A DNA stretch of 64,000 nucleotides from Halorhodospira halochloris (GTDB taxonomy: Bacteria; Pseudomonadota; Gammaproteobacteria; Nitrococcales; Halorhodospiraceae): the NCBI RefSeq assembly GCF_002356555.2, contig NZ_AP017372.2, positions 62,001-126,000 on the forward strand, given 5' to 3'. Of this stretch, positions 27,201-35,061 are shown piece after piece. The position numbers were made by a program, and so were the translations under genes. Under the pieces are notes generated by a model. That model was not told where the DNA came from, did no database searches, and saw only the letters and a program-made list of their open reading frames with translations. The stretch's first letter is position 1, and each line of letters begins with the position of its first letter.

Positions 27201-27410
27201 ATGTCAGAGCGTCAACAAGGTACGGTAAAGTGGTTCGATAATGCTAAGGGCTACGGCTTCATCAGCCGTGATGGGGGTGAAGACGTATTCGTCCACTTCC
27301 GTGCCATCAGGGGTGATGGCTTTCGCTCCCTGGAAGAGGGACAGGCGGTAGAATTCAGTGTCACCCGCAGTGCCAAGGGCCTGCAGGCTGAAGATGTAGC
27401 TGCCGTTTAA
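27201..27410 (+). CDS. Cold shock protein (CspA family)
   Basis: A 69-aa single cold-shock domain. RNP1 is KGYGFISR and RNP2 is VFVHFRAI; the start [17 protein letters not shown] is typical. It binds single-stranded RNA and DNA as an RNA chaperone. The gene is monocistronic: it has its own terminator at 27436 and a long AT-rich upstream region. Confidence 0.96.
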   Translation: MSERQQGTVKWFDNAKGYGFISRDGGEDVFVHFRAIRGDGFRSLEEGQAVEFSVTRSAKGLQAEDVAAV

Positions 27411-27435
27411 GGTAGGTCATCACGGCCGAAACCAG

Positions 27436-27470
27436 AAAAGGGCTCTCCCCAGACGGGGAGGCCCTTTTTT
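27436..27470 (+). terminator. Intrinsic terminator of the cold shock gene
   Basis: AAAGGGC and TCTCCCC pair with GGGGAG and GCCCTTT around an AGAC loop, followed directly by TTTTTT. It lies 26 bp after the stop codon. The A/T-rich base could also work leftward against the envelope locus. Confidence 0.92.
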
Positions 27471-27527
27471 ACTTCATGAGTGCTGGTCTCGATGGGCGCG
27501 GCTAGAGGGGCTAGCGGTCGAGCCGCC

Positions 27528-28733
27528 TTACTCAGCGGCACTGAGCAGCTCGCGCCCCTCCTCGCCGGCGATGATCGCCCGGGATAGGGCTGCTACCACC
27601 TGCTGCGAGGTTTGCTCCACTTCGGCTGCCGAGACCTGTTCGACGGTCGCCTCCTTCGAGGCGATGACGTTGCCCTGCTCATCTCGCCCTTCGACCTCAC
27701 CGCGTAGGGTGTAGTACTCTTCGCCGGCTACCTCGGTTAAGAAATCTTCGTCTAGCTCGTAACGCAGCTCAACTGCGGCGGCATCACTGACCTCGACTCC
27801 CTTTTCATTGAGGGTTCGCTGAGCTACCTCGGGGCAGCACTCGGCACCGGTGAGCTGGACCTGCGCCTGATCGACCTCCGGGACCAGGGTCAAATCCACA
27901 GTCTCCTCGCTGTGGGCACTCAAGCGCAGGCTCTCGCCCTCGCTACGATAGCCATCGGCACTGACCTCGTAGCGGTAGGTGCCGGGAGGCAGGAGTTGGC
28001 GCTGGCGGTTGTCGATCTCTTCGCCCTCGAGCTCGATTGCGGCATCTTCGGGGCTGACATCGAATGTCAGCTGGCCGAAATCGAGGAACTGGGTCGCCTC
28101 GGCCCGAGCCTGTTCCAACTCCTCGGCGATCTGCTCGGCCTCTCTCGCCTGCGGGCCCTCAGCCAGGGCTGCCAGGGCGATGCCGAACTCGGTCCGATCG
28201 ACCAGCTCCTCGATCTCGCGATCATTGAGCGCGGCGATCTCCCGGTCGGCTTCGCGGACGATCTGGTTGAGGGTCTGCTGTAAAGCCTCTGCTGAGAGCT
28301 GAGCCTCAACGCGCACCTCGCCGTTGCGCTCGACCGGATCCGAATACTCTACCCCCTCGAAGTATCCTGAGGCGCGCGAGGCGATGCGCTGATCCATCTC
28401 CTCCTCGGTCTCATCGGGGTCCATGGTGGTGCGGACCTCGATCTCGCCCTCAACGTCGGCGGCGACATTCTCGCTGAGTGCCTGCAGGGCTTGGGCGCGT
28501 GCATCACTCTCGCTGTCGCCGTAACCGCTAGCGCTGAGTACGACGGCCAGCACCACCCCCGGGGCTGCGGCCATCACGGCCGCAACCCCGCCGGCAACAG
28601 TACGTGCCGAGCGTTGCCCAGGCCTGCGACCATGATGCCTATCATGGCTCGGCACCGGGTCGGCTGCGGGGCTCCTCTGCAGAGAGTGAGCCCCGCCGCG
28701 GGGGCGCTTATTGGATAACGATATCATCAGCAT
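27528..28733 (-). CDS. Exported protein B with PEGA-like repeat (LPP20-like N-terminus)
   Basis: A 401-aa acidic protein I cannot name. A basic N-terminal stretch leads to a hydrophobic segment ending VVLAVVLSASG. Next comes an N-terminal domain with SDARAQALQALSENVAA, the pattern of LPP20-type and related envelope proteins whose name-giving residues follow a G-Y-G motif. A helical EAEQIAEELEQARAEA region follows. Then a PEGA-like unit, LLPPGTYRYEVSADGYRSEG, is followed by LRLSAHSEETVDLTL. A Cys pair (ECCPE) lies near residue 280. Its start overlaps the end of gene A by 26 nt. The long N-terminal extension makes the true start uncertain. It is a paralogue of the gene at 32136-33431. Confidence 0.7.
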   Translation of the reverse strand: MLMISLSNKRPRGGAHSLQRSPAADPVPSHDRHHGRRPGQRSARTVAGGVAAVMAAAPGVVLAVVLSASGYGDSESDARAQALQALSENVAADVEGEIEVRTTMDPDETEEEMDQRIASRASGYFEGVEYSDPVERNGEVRVEAQLSAEALQQTLNQIVREADREIAALNDREIEELVDRTEFGIALAALAEGPQAREAEQIAEELEQARAEATQFLDFGQLTFDVSPEDAAIELEGEEIDNRQRQLLPPGTYRYEVSADGYRSEGESLRLSAHSEETVDLTLVPEVDQAQVQLTGAECCPEVAQRTLNEKGVEVSDAAAVELRYELDEDFLTEVAGEEYYTLRGEVEGRDEQGNVIASKEATVEQVSAAEVEQTSQQVVAALSRAIIAGEEGRELLSAAE

Positions 28734-29946
28734 CGTCGATATCTCCTACGCTGAGGATAAGCAGTGCTCCGCTGTCGAGATTCCGCTCAATGGTGCCGGG
28801 ACCGCCATAAGCGGTCTCAAGGTCGATAAGCAGATCCATGGCGTCGTTTTGCTCAGTACAACGTAGGGTATAGTCGAAGCTGGTCTGACCGGCGGCGTTG
28901 CGGTTTGATTCGGGGCAGACATCACTGAAGATCCGGTGCATCTCACGGCTGATATCGCCGGCGTCGGCCTCCGCGGCCGAAAAGACGACCTTGAATGGCC
29001 GGCCGCGCTCGACCTCATCCGCCCAGCTGTTGGCGATCTGCCGGGTAACTCGGTTCCCCACCGCATTGGCCGCCTCTTCAATCACCGCCCGATGACCAGA
29101 GACATCACGCTCCGGGGAATGGCCGGTGGTGGCCCCAAGTTGATCGCCGGTGGCTGTGTAATATGCGGTTGCCGAGACACTGGCGCTGAGCACCTCGCTG
29201 CCACCAACATCACGGCTCTCTTCATCAACCGAGACGGTTATGTAGACATCGCTGCCGGCCTGCAGGGCAAGCTCATACATTGGGTCGACATCCCCCTCAA
29301 GCGCAGCAGCCTGACTAACAATCTCATCTACCTCGTCGCCGGCACGTGGCACCTCAACATCGAAGTCGCGCTCCTGCAGGTACTCTGAGATCATGGTGAT
29401 AGCCGGTCGGGCGTCGTCTTCGTCTTCTTCACTCTCCGGGATAACGGCGATGCGGGGGCGGCCCAGCTCGGCGAGGATCTCCATCGGATCGTCTATCACA
29501 TCCCGATCCACTAGCTCTTCCTGGAGACGCGCGGTATTGACCCGAACCTCCTTCTCGACTACCTGATCATCGCCGTCCTGGTGCCGGCTAAGCGGCGAGC
29601 TGTAGTCACTGATATAGTTTGTAGCATTAGCGAAGATCTCTTCCTCGTGCTCCTCAAAGGCGCTGCGCGCATCGCTATCGGGCAGCAGCGGATGGGTGCC
29701 GCTATAGAGGGCGTAGTAGATTGCCGCACGGCGTGCATCGTCGCGGGCAGCTGAGGTGTCTGGACCGATACCGCGGGCGCGGATAGTCACCTCGGCGGCG
29801 GATACCGCCTCAATTTCCTCGCCCTGACGTGAGGTCGGGACGTAAGTATCAGGTTCCTCGGGCGCGGTCTCACAGCCAATCAGGGCGACTGTCCCGAGCA
29901 TTGCGGCACTACTTGCGGCTATTCGGAAAAGGTTTTGGGATTTCAT
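28708..29946 (-). CDS. Lipoprotein A of duplicated envelope module
   Basis: A 412-aa predicted lipoprotein: the signal segment ends AMLGTVALIGCETAPEE, with a lipobox-like LIGC. The mature part starts with TYVPTSRQGEEIEAVSAAEV, then TIRARGIG and ARDDARRAAIYYALYSG. A middle domain, EILAELGRPRIAVIPES, resembles the FlgO/TolB-like pattern of predicting short names of envelope factors, but I cannot assign a family. A second Rossmann-like stretch ends TAYTYTG-style with TGDQLGATTGHSPERDVSGHR. It is followed in overlap by gene B. The paralogue is at 33400-34647, with clearly similar sequence along the whole length. Confidence 0.7.
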   Translation of the reverse strand: MKSQNLFRIAASSAAMLGTVALIGCETAPEEPDTYVPTSRQGEEIEAVSAAEVTIRARGIGPDTSAARDDARRAAIYYALYSGTHPLLPDSDARSAFEEHEEEIFANATNYISDYSSPLSRHQDGDDQVVEKEVRVNTARLQEELVDRDVIDDPMEILAELGRPRIAVIPESEEDEDDARPAITMISEYLQERDFDVEVPRAGDEVDEIVSQAAALEGDVDPMYELALQAGSDVYITVSVDEESRDVGGSEVLSASVSATAYYTATGDQLGATTGHSPERDVSGHRAVIEEAANAVGNRVTRQIANSWADEVERGRPFKVVFSAAEADAGDISREMHRIFSDVCPESNRNAAGQTSFDYTLRCTEQNDAMDLLIDLETAYGGPGTIERNLDSGALLILSVGDIDDADDIVIQ

Positions 29947-30036
29947 GACCTTGCTATCCCCCCTGTTTATGCGGATGTGGAAGCTATCTAATTACCGCCT
30001 CGAGTCTACTGGTTCAAGTATACGAATTAAAGGTAA

Positions 30037-30069
30037 GGAGCCCGCAGGTTGAAGTAACCTACGGGCTCC
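30037..30069. other. Strong hairpin between genes C and A
   Basis: GGAGCCCGCAGGTT (30037-30050) pairs with AACCTACGGGCTCC (30056-30069) with one C-A mismatch and a 5-nt loop. It lies 70 bp after the end of gene C and 90 bp before gene A on the minus strand. The following T-run is weak (TTACCTTTAATT), so it may be a leaky terminator or an mRNA-processing stem that separates the C transcript from A-B. Confidence 0.6.
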
Positions 30070-30138
30070 TTTGCTTCGCAAGGTTGGCGGTGAGCCAACA
30101 GCACAAACTAAAACGTTACGCTCGGTTAAGCGCAGCGC

Positions 30139-32097
30139 TTAATTGTGCATACCCCTTTGTAGAGCGGTACGGAAGGCCTCGCCTGCCGGACGTTGCTGTG
30201 GGGTGCAGGCCCGTGCCGTCCCTTCCTCGGCATCATCCAACTCCTCAAGCTGCCGTTCATCACGCAGTTCCTGACAGCGTAACGAGGGGTCCTGCGTCAT
30301 GCTAGCGAAAGGCCCGGCGAAGCCGATGTGGTGGGCGATGGAGAGCATGGCGTGGGGGCCGCCTTCCATGTCTACAGAATAAGTCGTTCCGTCAATATCG
30401 ACGTCGGTGTAGATCGGTTGGCTGTAGCCTGCGTGGGCCATCAGCTTCCAATTGGGACCGAAGTAATACCCTATACCTGCCCGCGGCTGGAGGTTTATGT
30501 TAGTTACGTCCCAATCATCACCGGTATCACTCTCATAACTTTGGTACTCTATGCCGAGGTCGGCGCCAGCCATGAGATAGAGGGGGCTGCGCAGGTGGTA
30601 GCGGTACTCCAGCCCCCAGCGGTTGCGGACAGCGAAGCCTCCGTCAAGCTCAACCCTCCCTTCATCAAAGTCCTCGACAACCCCGATATCCAAGTCGACA
30701 TTGGCCCACATGCCGTATAGTGCTTCACTGTTGAATATGAACGCCAAGGAGCCTTGAAAACCTATGCCAACATACTTGGGTTGGCTGCCGCCTGTTTCAT
30801 CGACGATGTCGAGCTCGGTTCCATCCATCCCAGCACTATACCGGCCGTAGACGCCCGTCCAAGGATGTTCGCGGGTCTGATCGAAGTCGTCGATGCCGCC
30901 ATCGGAGATGATCTGCGCGACGCTGGCGGTTCGGTCGGCCTCATCGAGGACTAGGCAGGTGTCGCCAACCGTGCGGATCTTGCCCCAACCGATATTCTCC
31001 TCCTCACCATCAATAACTCGGGTGACCATCATTGGCGCGCCGGGGCGGAGGTTTTCCTGGTTGCCCACAGGGATCTCCATGCGACCATCCCTAACCGCCT
31101 GGGTAGGCGCGGCGACGGCGAAGTTGCGATCCTCGGTGAGGCTGGTGGTGAGGGCTATCACCGAATCACGGAAGGATGCCTCAAAGACCTTATCAAAGAC
31201 ATCTTGGGCATCACCCTGACGGGGGCGGCTTGGGGTGGTTACCGATTCGGTGCCGGAAACCCGTTGTGCCAATGCCTCCATGAGATTTGCTGGCTCAGCA
31301 GAAAAGGTGTTATAGACATTGAACTCCTGCGCCTCATAGTCGAAATCGAATACAACCACGCTGGTCTTCAGCGGGGCCGTCAGGCGAGTGCGATAGACGT
31401 AGTAAGTGCTACCATCGGGGCGGGTGCGCTGCACTTGGTTGATGCGAAATTGACCGCTGTCGATCTTTGGCAAATAGAAGCCGAAGGTGTATGCAGAATT
31501 GAGCAGCTCTTCAAGGACAGTGGCAGGGATATCGAGTTCCTGAGCCCGCTCCTCGATAAACCGGGTTTGCTCATCGCGTGACATCTCCTCAAATCGACTC
31601 TGCCGTGCAGACTCCATAATCTCGGCTAGGGGCTCTGCTATATTGTCGTTGAGGTGGCTTTGCAGCTGCTCGATATATGTATCGAAGTCTTGCCCGGCGG
31701 AGAAGCTAAATTCCGGTACCCAGGAGTCCTCAATCTCGTGAACCTCGGTAGCGGTCTCGATGCGGGTATCGGTCCCTTCAAGGATGATTTGATCGTACCG
31801 GGCCGGGATAATCATGCCCATATTGCCCATCAGCACCCCGTCGGCGAAGCTCTGTGAGACGCTGACACGCCAGGTGCCTACATCTCTACAGTCACCCTCG
31901 TGGGGACAGTAGGTAACAGGAAAACGGTAATCGGTCTCCTCCAGACCGAGTGTCGATATGCCGAATATAGCTTGACGATCGCTGTGTTCGATATCGCCGG
32001 ATATCGGCACATCTTCATTGGCTGATGAGTACAGTGGAGCGCCTAATAACAAAACCGATGCGGCGCCAATAGCGCCAATTCTTTGCCATGGTTGCAT
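30139..32097 (-). CDS. Putative outer-membrane protein C
   Basis: A 652-aa exported protein. The signal peptide IGAIGAASVLLLGAPLYSSANE is clear. Residues about 25-400 form an acidic soluble region with a helical part (TYIEQLQSHLNDNIAEPLAEIMES). From about 420 the sequence alternates in the manner of beta strands (YVGIGFQGSLAFIF, WGLEYRYHLRSPLYLMAGADLGIEYQSY, PRAGIGYYFGPNWKLMAHAGYS). That suggests an eight-strand-type barrel in the outer membrane. A charged tail follows and the last residue is not Phe. I do not recognise the family. It sits between the two copies of the A-B module, 38 bp after B' and about 190 bp before A. Confidence 0.65.
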   Translation of the reverse strand: MQPWQRIGAIGAASVLLLGAPLYSSANEDVPISGDIEHSDRQAIFGISTLGLEETDYRFPVTYCPHEGDCRDVGTWRVSVSQSFADGVLMGNMGMIIPARYDQIILEGTDTRIETATEVHEIEDSWVPEFSFSAGQDFDTYIEQLQSHLNDNIAEPLAEIMESARQSRFEEMSRDEQTRFIEERAQELDIPATVLEELLNSAYTFGFYLPKIDSGQFRINQVQRTRPDGSTYYVYRTRLTAPLKTSVVVFDFDYEAQEFNVYNTFSAEPANLMEALAQRVSGTESVTTPSRPRQGDAQDVFDKVFEASFRDSVIALTTSLTEDRNFAVAAPTQAVRDGRMEIPVGNQENLRPGAPMMVTRVIDGEEENIGWGKIRTVGDTCLVLDEADRTASVAQIISDGGIDDFDQTREHPWTGVYGRYSAGMDGTELDIVDETGGSQPKYVGIGFQGSLAFIFNSEALYGMWANVDLDIGVVEDFDEGRVELDGGFAVRNRWGLEYRYHLRSPLYLMAGADLGIEYQSYESDTGDDWDVTNINLQPRAGIGYYFGPNWKLMAHAGYSQPIYTDVDIDGTTYSVDMEGGPHAMLSIAHHIGFAGPFASMTQDPSLRCQELRDERQLEELDDAEEGTARACTPQQRPAGEAFRTALQRGMHN

Positions 32098-32135
32098 TTA
32101 TCCCCCAGATTTCATTGAAGCTCGGTTGTATTTGT

Positions 32136-33431
32136 CTATTCTTCAGAGGCCTTACTCAGCATAGCCTTGCCGTCTTCCCCAGAGATGATGGCTCTAGTAA
32201 GTGCCTCTACCAACGCGGTGGAGCGTGAGTCCAGCTGACCTTCGGCGACACGCCTTAGCGTAGCCCTATTAGAGGCCATGACTTGACCCTCATATAGCCC
32301 CTCTACCTCCGCTTGGAGTCGATAGTAGCTCTGTCCTCCTATCTCGGCAAGATGCTCTTGATTGAATGTGAAGCGTAAAGTTACCGCAGAGTTATCATCT
32401 ACGCTGATCCCGTATTCACCTAAGGCCCGACGTGCGGCGCGCGGGCAGCAGTCGGTACCTTCCAGGCGGACGCTGGCAGCAACATCAGGCACCATAGCGA
32501 AACTGATAGTCTCGTTGCTGTGGGCGCTTAGGCGCATACTGGCGGTTTCCGTGCGGTAGCCATCAGCCTCGATGCGGTAGCGGTAGACCCCCGGCGGCAG
32601 CAGCTGACGCTGGCGGTTATCGATACGCTCGCCTTCAAGTAGTATTTGCGCCTGATCGGGTTGAATATCGAAGGTTAGGTGGCCAAAATCGAGAAAGCGC
32701 ATGGCCGCCGCCCTTTTTTCTTCCAACTCGGCGGCGATTTCCTCGGCTTGAGTGCGTTGCCCGCCGCGGGCGTATCCGGCGAGTGCTATACCAAAGTCGG
32801 CGCGGTCGATAAGTTCGCCGATCTCGTGGTTACTCATAGCGTCGAGCTCGCGATCTGCTGAGCGGCGGAGCTGGCGTAGGGTTTGGAGCAGTGCGTCCTG
32901 CGATAAACGGGCTTCCACCCGTTTTTCACCATTGACCTGCTCTGCCTCAGAATACTCGACTCCTTCAAAATAACCTGCAGAGCGGGCAGCAATCCGCTCG
33001 TCCATCTCCTCCCTAGCGCCGTCGGCATCTATTGTGGTGCGGACCTCGATCTCGCCTTCTATCTCCGTAGCAATGTTCTGACTGAGCCCCTGCAGAGCTT
33101 GTGAGCGCGCTTCGCGTTCGGAACTGCCGTAGCCGGTAGCCGTGAGAGTGGCAGCAACAGCACTAGTTGAGAAGACCAGGGAGGCCACCACAATCAGTGT
33201 AATTGCAACGTGGACGAGCATGGCGCGGCCAGCTACGCCAAGCCTGCTCAGCCACGCCTTACCGGCTGAGCAGGGCGCTACACCTACAGCCCCTGAGGTT
33301 GCACAGCGCCGTCCCTGGCGCCATGGTCCCCACAACGAAAGCCGTGGGGGTTGTGCTGGGGGATTGTGTTGCGACATCTCGGCGTCTCTCAGGTGCCGCT
33401 TACTCGATGACAATGTCGCTGCCATGGCCAC
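32136..33431 (-). CDS. Exported protein B' with PEGA-like repeat (paralogue of B)
   Basis: A 431-aa paralogue of the protein at 27528-28733. Shared landmarks include EIEGEIEVRTTIDADG, YFEGVEYSEAEQVNGE, FLDFGHLTFDIQPDQAQI, ERIDNRQRQLLPPGVYRYRI, LRLSAHSNETISF and a Cys pair at GTDCCPR. The hydrophobic export segment is MLVHVAITLIVVASLVFSTSAVA, which could itself begin the protein at 33221. Starts at 33377 and 33431 are also open. The longest form overlaps the end of A' by 32 nt, mirroring the A-B arrangement. The DNA coding the N-terminal extension contains a fragment resembling the palindromic-repeat core (33306-33323). Confidence 0.7.
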   Translation of the reverse strand: MAMAATLSSSKRHLRDAEMSQHNPPAQPPRLSLWGPWRQGRRCATSGAVGVAPCSAGKAWLSRLGVAGRAMLVHVAITLIVVASLVFSTSAVAATLTATGYGSSEREARSQALQGLSQNIATEIEGEIEVRTTIDADGAREEMDERIAARSAGYFEGVEYSEAEQVNGEKRVEARLSQDALLQTLRQLRRSADRELDAMSNHEIGELIDRADFGIALAGYARGGQRTQAEEIAAELEEKRAAAMRFLDFGHLTFDIQPDQAQILLEGERIDNRQRQLLPPGVYRYRIEADGYRTETASMRLSAHSNETISFAMVPDVAASVRLEGTDCCPRAARRALGEYGISVDDNSAVTLRFTFNQEHLAEIGGQSYYRLQAEVEGLYEGQVMASNRATLRRVAEGQLDSRSTALVEALTRAIISGEDGKAMLSKASEE

Positions 33432-34647
33432 TTTCCCCGGCTGTAATGATTAGCAGTGAACCGCTGTCAAGGGTCCGCTCGATAACACCTGGGCCGGCGT
33501 AGCCGGCTTCCAAGTCGAGCAGCAGATCCATGGCGTCGTTTTGCTCTGTGCAGCGCAGGGTGTAGTCAAAGCTGCTTGAGCCGGCGGCGTTGCGGGTTGA
33601 CTCATTGCAGACTGCACGCATGAGGCGATGGATCTCCCTGCCAATGGCGGAGGCTTGACCCTCTTCAGCCGAGACGACCACCTTGAATGGGCGACCCCGC
33701 TCAAGTTCGTTGATCCAACTGCGGGCAATTTGGCGGGTTATCCGGTTGCCGACGGCGTTAGCTGCTTCCTCGACTACTGATCTGTAGCCAGAGACGTCCC
33801 TTTCCGGCGAGTGACCGGTAGTCGCCCCGAGTTGGTCGCCGGTGGCGGTGTAGTATGCAATGGCAGAGACACCTGCACGCAGCACCTCACTACCGCCAAT
33901 GCGCCGCGAGCTCTCTTCGACATCTACTGTGATGTAGATATCACTGCCGGTTTGCAGGGCCAACTCGTACATGGGGTCGGCTGCGCCCTCCAGTGCCGCA
34001 GCCTGGCGGATGATATCGTCAACTTCATCGCTCGCCCGCGGGACTTCAACATCAAACCCACGCTCCTGCAGGTATTCGGAAATCATGGTAATAGCTGGGC
34101 GCGCCTTATCTTCTTTATCAGCAGACTGGGGTATAACCGCAATCCGCGGGCGGCCAAGCTCAACCAAAACCTCCATTGGATCGGTTATGACCCCGAGGGC
34201 GACAAGCTCTTCCATCAGCCGAGCTTCATTAACCCGCACTTCCTTTTCTACTATCTGGCGGTCGCCATCTTGGTGACGGCTTAGAGGCCGACTGTAGTCG
34301 GTGATAAAGTCGGTGGCGTTACGAAATATATCTTCCTGATGCTCTTCGAAAGCACGGCGGGCATCGCGATCTATGAGCAGGGGGTGGGAACCACCATGCA
34401 GTACCACCCAGATCGCTGCACGGCGGGCATCGTCACGTGCTGTAGCCATGTCCTGGCCAATACCGCGCGCCCTGATGGTGACTTCAGCTGCTGATATGGC
34501 CTCTACCTCCTGGCCTTGGCGTGAGGTGGGCACGTAAGTCTCTGGTTCTGTGGGGGTGCTTTCGCAACCGAATACTACGGCTGCGCTAAGCGCAATCAAG
34601 GAGCTACGTAGAGGAAAGCGGGATTTGATATTTAACACGTTAGTCAT
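33400..34647 (-). CDS. Lipoprotein A' (paralogue of A)
   Basis: A 415-aa paralogue of the protein at 28708-29946. The signal segment ends SAAVVFGCESTPTEPE, with the likely lipidated Cys in FGC. TYVPTSRQGQEVEAISAAEV, ARDDARRAAIWVVLHGGSHP, VEKEVRVNEARL and GRPRIAVIPQS are nearly the same as in A. The C-terminal half has the shared LRCTEQNDAMDLLLDLE and ends SGHGSDIVIE. It is the first gene of the A'-B'-C-A-B locus. 255 bp upstream separate it from tRNA-Ile2 and presumably hold its promoter. Function unknown; the duplication suggests two versions of one envelope assembly. Confidence 0.7.
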   Translation of the reverse strand: MTNVLNIKSRFPLRSSLIALSAAVVFGCESTPTEPETYVPTSRQGQEVEAISAAEVTIRARGIGQDMATARDDARRAAIWVVLHGGSHPLLIDRDARRAFEEHQEDIFRNATDFITDYSRPLSRHQDGDRQIVEKEVRVNEARLMEELVALGVITDPMEVLVELGRPRIAVIPQSADKEDKARPAITMISEYLQERGFDVEVPRASDEVDDIIRQAAALEGAADPMYELALQTGSDIYITVDVEESSRRIGGSEVLRAGVSAIAYYTATGDQLGATTGHSPERDVSGYRSVVEEAANAVGNRITRQIARSWINELERGRPFKVVVSAEEGQASAIGREIHRLMRAVCNESTRNAAGSSSFDYTLRCTEQNDAMDLLLDLEAGYAGPGVIERTLDSGSLLIITAGESGHGSDIVIE

Positions 34648-34901
34648 GCCTCATGTGAAATACAGCTGCTGCCTGATATCTGTTACACCGCGGCCCTAAA
34701 GCTAAAGCAAAAGAGTGTAACTTCTAATTAGCACAAATAGCGCGGGTTTGGAAGGCTTATAAGGGATTATTTTGCAGGTTGATAAGTAAATACGCGATCA
34801 CACGGTAGTAAGGGCGGCAGGATCAGGGAGTTAAGGCTGCGGTCCGCGGCCAAGTGGGTTAGGCACTGCTGGCGAGTGTCCGCAGAGAGTATTTCACAAA
34901 A

Positions 34902-34977
34902 TGGTGGGCCCGGTAGGATTCGAACCTACGACCAATGGATTATGAGTCCACTGCTCTAACCACTGAGCTACAGGCCC
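34902..34977 (-). tRNA. ileX: tRNA-Ile2 (anticodon CAU)
   Basis: A 76-nt tRNA with acceptor GGGCCTG pairing with CGGGCCC (one G-U), discriminator A and an encoded CCA. The anticodon loop is CTCATAA, giving CAU. Three features favour the lysidine-modified Ile2 tRNA that reads AUA rather than elongator Met. These are AGTGGTTAGAGCAG in the D arm, the TTGGTCG variable region, and the position next to rpoD, as for ileX in E. coli. Met cannot be excluded without comparing identity elements. Confidence 0.85.
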
Positions 34978-35005
34978 TTATGAAGAGCGCGATGCGCCAT
35001 GCCCT

Positions 35006-35030
35006 GGGGGGGGAGGGGGGGGGGGGGGGG
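35006..35030. repeat. Poly-G tract (8 G, A, 16 G)
   Basis: An uninterrupted run of eight G (35006-35013), one A, and sixteen G (35015-35030) lies between rpoD and tRNA-Ile2. GAAGAGCG occurs just before (34982-34989) and just after (35029-35036), as an imperfect direct repeat around the tract. It is C-rich on the rpoD-sense strand. It could form a quadruplex or be prone to slippage, and the exact length may be an assembly uncertainty. Confidence 0.9.
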
Positions 35031-35034
35031 AAGA

Positions 35035-35049
35035 GCGGTGACGCACCGC
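35035..35049 (-). terminator. Short hairpin after rpoD
   Basis: GCGGTG-ACG-CACCGC forms a tight six-pair stem 13 bp beyond the rpoD stop. On the rpoD-sense strand it is followed by TCTT and then the C-tract rather than by T-rich sequence. It may stop transcription poorly or act as an mRNA end. Confidence 0.4.
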
Positions 35050-35061
35050 GCATTAACCTAA

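Noticed and set aside
34902-34977. Elongator tRNA-Met
   Set aside because: The CAU anticodon would allow it, but the D-arm and variable-loop sequence and the position beside rpoD agree better with tRNA-Ile2. I keep this as a probability, not a certainty.
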